This document shows positions 61,589 through 64,000 of a DNA stretch of 64,000 nt, one piece after another (the stretch's first letter is position 1; each line of letters opens with the position of its first letter). Below the pieces are notes generated by a model that saw only the letters and a program-made list of their open reading frames with translations, was not told the DNA's origin and did not search any database. This DNA is from Fennellomyces sp. T-0311 (lineage: Eukaryota > Mucoromycota > Mucoromycetes > Mucorales > Lichtheimiaceae): NCBI GenBank assembly GCA_025266875.1, contig JALLLT010000050.1, positions 186,001-250,000 of the forward strand. Reading direction: 5' to 3'. The position numbers and the translations under genes were made by a program.

Positions 61589-62077
61589 TAATCGCCGACT
61601 TTGGCTTCAAAACCTTTATTATAGACAATCTCAGTCTACTCTATCCCTTTTCCCTCGTACTTTCTACAAACCGTCTATCACGATAATTCTGTAATACCAC
61701 ACGACAGCCTCCTACATGATTTATTTCTGTTTCTTTTGGAATGCTTGATACTTGGTCTAGATCGGCGTCAATCAATCTACTCAGCATCATCGATCATTTT
61801 CTGCTCTTGCTGTTTCTAGTCCCTGCTGTGTACTCCCATTCCAGGAGTTATATACTATAAGCAGGGGAAATTCTACTCAGTCAGATTGCCGACAGAAATT
61901 GGTCTATCATCAGGATGACACGGGCTATTCAAAGTATTTATCATATATCTTGGCCTCCTCCTTTCTCTAGATGTCCTATTGTATAGTGTCACATCAGTTC
62001 GTTTGCAAATTGTCGTTTCACTCTCCCTCATTCATTAAAAAGAACAATTTTCCAAGGTTTTTTGAACCTGTCGAGAT
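61589..62077. other. Intergenic, 3' flank of glyoxalase II
   Basis: T/C-rich, no gene seen. Confidence 0.4.
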
Positions 62078-63781
62078 ATGCTGAAGCGTGAAGAACAAGT
62101 GAATAAATCACGAGCAAAGTGGCACAACGAGGGGTCCCACCGAAACAAGGCGTTGCTCCTGGCTGAGGCCAATTTTGCCACAGCTGCTCCAGGCTTTTTT
62201 ATACAGCTTTTTACTGGATTAAATGACGGTAACTTGGTAAATACACACATATATTCCAAGCAAATACTACCATAATCGTGATAGCCCTGTTTAATGCTAC
62301 AATTTTCTATAGGGTATAATCCTGCCGAACATAAAAGATGATTATAATCTGACACAGCCGACTGTTTCAATTATATTTTTATGCAATGCATCAGGATTCG
62401 CGATAGGCACGAAATATCATTTTTTCTATACATGGTTTTATTAGGAATAGTAACACCATTACTGACTTCTCTTTACTGTTATAGTGGCTCTCTTGAATGG
62501 ATTGATAATCAAAAAGCTGACTCAGGCCAAGACACTGATGATCGGTGCAGCAGCTCTTGTCCTAGGATTCTTTATGCTATTTTCCGCTTTACCATTTTCA
62601 GCACTTCGTGCTTTTACACCGTTGTTGGGTTTGGGGTAGCATCGACCCAGTCAGGGGCAAACGTATTCGTTGGCGAGCTCCCCCGAGCAACTATGATGCT
62701 TAACTTCCTACACAGTATAGCGCTATCACGAGTTATTTTAAGCAGAAAGAGCTGACATATTGTATAGCAATATATGGTCTCGGAGCATTGCTTGGTCCGT
62801 TCGTTGCGTCAGCTATTCTTCGATATTCGCCATGGAATTACTCCTACCTGGTGCTTTCAAGCTTAGCCACGTTTAATCTGATCACTTGCATATTTACTTT
62901 CCGCCACTTGAAGATCACAGAGGAGCAAGACCAGGATGATCGAAGGCGGCAAATAGGTATTGAACCTGGTCTGGAGGCTACTGCTGTGGAGCTTAGAGAA
63001 GGCGATGAGGGCGAAGGCGGGAAGAAGGAGCAGGCTTATTCCGTCTAATCTTTTCAAAGTGCTACCACGGTCTCCTCAAGTGAAAAAGGGAGTCCCAACA
63101 TCCTGGAGCAAACGATTCGCTATCATACTACATACGTTGGGGCATTCTATCTCTCAGTTTACGTGGGAATCGAAGTCACGTTTGGAGAACTGGCTTACAC
63201 ATTTCTGATTTCGGAGAGAAGCCACGATCGTATGGGAATGGCACATCTCATGTCCGGCTTCTGGACCGGGCTGTGTATCGGGCGTATTTGTTTGGGCTAC
63301 GTTACACTGAAACTAGGTGAAAAACGCATGATATATGTATACATTACCGTTCTGATTTGCATGTGCATAACGTTTTGGTTGGTCGAAATTGTGGCAGTAA
63401 ACGCTGTGGCTCTTGTGGTATCGGGAATTGCACTTGGACCATTATTTCCCACCATATTATCTGTTGCACGAGAATGTGTTCCCTGTAATCTCTATGTGCG
63501 GTAAGTGCCCCATAGCCTTTTTTCTGATACAAAGTTGACAGACTTGAATTTTCTGCTTATTTCTTTAACAGTTTGGCAGTTGTAGATCGGCGTTGCTTCC
63601 ATATTTTACAAGCGTTCTTATGAATAGCACTGGGCCAAGTTCGATGCCTCCGTTGACATTGGCAATGTCCTGCACCATTCTTGTTACCTGGTTCTTTATA
63701 TTTGACCCCGAGAGTGATTCTGTTTTTAGGAGGCTACGTAATTGTGTTACCGGTAATAACAATCTACTCAGTGGATCGTGA
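62078..63781 (+). pseudogene. Decayed MFS transporter (fungal BSC6/FucP-like type)
   Basis: Recognisable 12-helix transporter pieces in order: a cytosolic N-terminus; GFFIQLFTGLNDGNL joined to GIILPNIKDDYNLTQPTVS; LNGLIIKKLTQAKTLMIGAA; ASTQSGANVFVGELPRA; YGLGALLGPFVASAILRYSP; a charged central loop; VGAFYLSVYVGIEVTFGELA; MSGFWTGLCIGRICLGYVTL; and SSMPPLTLAMSCTILVTWFF. Lesions: no clean splice from FAIG into the next helix; a one-base frameshift around 62631-62638, where GLGVAS should continue; an in-frame TAA at 63046-63048 in the central loop; and a shifted, shortened join after 63500 that loses a helix. Any one could be a sequencing fault, but together they indicate a pseudogene. Confidence 0.72.
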
Positions 63782-64000
63782 ATATTCCGAAGTGTATATT
63801 ATATCGTTTGGAAAGATGCGATCAGAGTTAGGGCAGCAACAAGAAAGATACCCTTTGTAAACAGGGTTTGCTTCCACTTTTCTTTTTATGCTGATATCCC
63901 AATAGCTTCACAAACAGACATATTATATTATTTCGTTATGACATAGCTATAAAGTACTTTCATTTAATCATAAAACGAGTGTAGTCATTGCGAGTAGTAA

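Noticed and set aside
1..64000. CRISPR arrays, operons, rRNA genes and bacterial mobile elements
   Set aside because: No regularly spaced identical repeats of suitable length, no polycistronic layout and no rRNA-like stretch were seen.

Overview
The window is nuclear DNA of a filamentous fungus, most likely an early-diverging one (Mucoromycota, probably Mucorales). Almost every gene is broken by several short introns (about 45-75 bases) with GTAAGT-like donors and CTAAC-like branch points. The identifiable products are all eukaryotic: dynactin p150, TAF13, PEX2, KTI12, cyclophilin A, a spartin-like protein, an alpha-arrestin and a homeodomain protein. Two EF-hand MscS channels of the fungal Msy type and small WWE-fold proteins also fit that group. 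I cannot name the species.

Left third (1-18.8 kb): two closely similar EF-hand MscS channel genes point away from each other, one leaving the left edge (minus) and one at 12.9-16.1 kb (plus). Between them are an orphan secreted or membrane protein, a cytochrome b5-acyl-CoA dehydrogenase fusion ending in the peroxisomal signal SKL, and a senescence/spartin-domain protein. PEX2, a peroxisome import RING ligase, and TAF13 follow in convergent orientation.

Middle (18.8-37.3 kb): gene-poor. It holds an 80-residue-class WWE-like gene, a complete PIF/Harbinger DNA transposon (23689-26493) with a perfect 24-bp inverted repeat, a TTA target duplication and both of its genes, a possible MIC12-like mitochondrial gene, a second doubtful WWE-like gene and a secreted PL14 polysaccharide lyase. 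Some 7 kb without a recognisable gene follows, containing a 25-bp minisatellite.

Right half (37.3-64 kb): the arginine-pathway carbamoyl-phosphate synthase small subunit is preceded by a short upstream ORF. Once a 59-base intron is removed, this encodes a 25-residue peptide carrying the arginine attenuator peptide signature (DYxxDxIWK). This is the most interesting item: a candidate arginine-sensing nascent peptide that only forms after splicing. Next come dynactin p150, an HDHD2-like HAD phosphatase and cyclophilin A in series on the minus strand, a 5.8-kb gene-free stretch, a homeodomain factor, an alpha-arrestin divergent from KTI12, a typical 2-Cys peroxiredoxin with a 4-base first exon, glyoxalase II, and a decayed MFS transporter at the right edge.

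The genes are independent eukaryotic transcription units, not operons. The links I infer are local: peroxisomal beta-oxidation (b5-ACAD) and peroxisome import (PEX2) lie about 8.5 kb apart, and several pairs are convergent with under 120 bp between stop codons, so their 3' ends probably overlap. Exon joins were worked out by eye from splice signals and reading frame; none is backed by transcript data.
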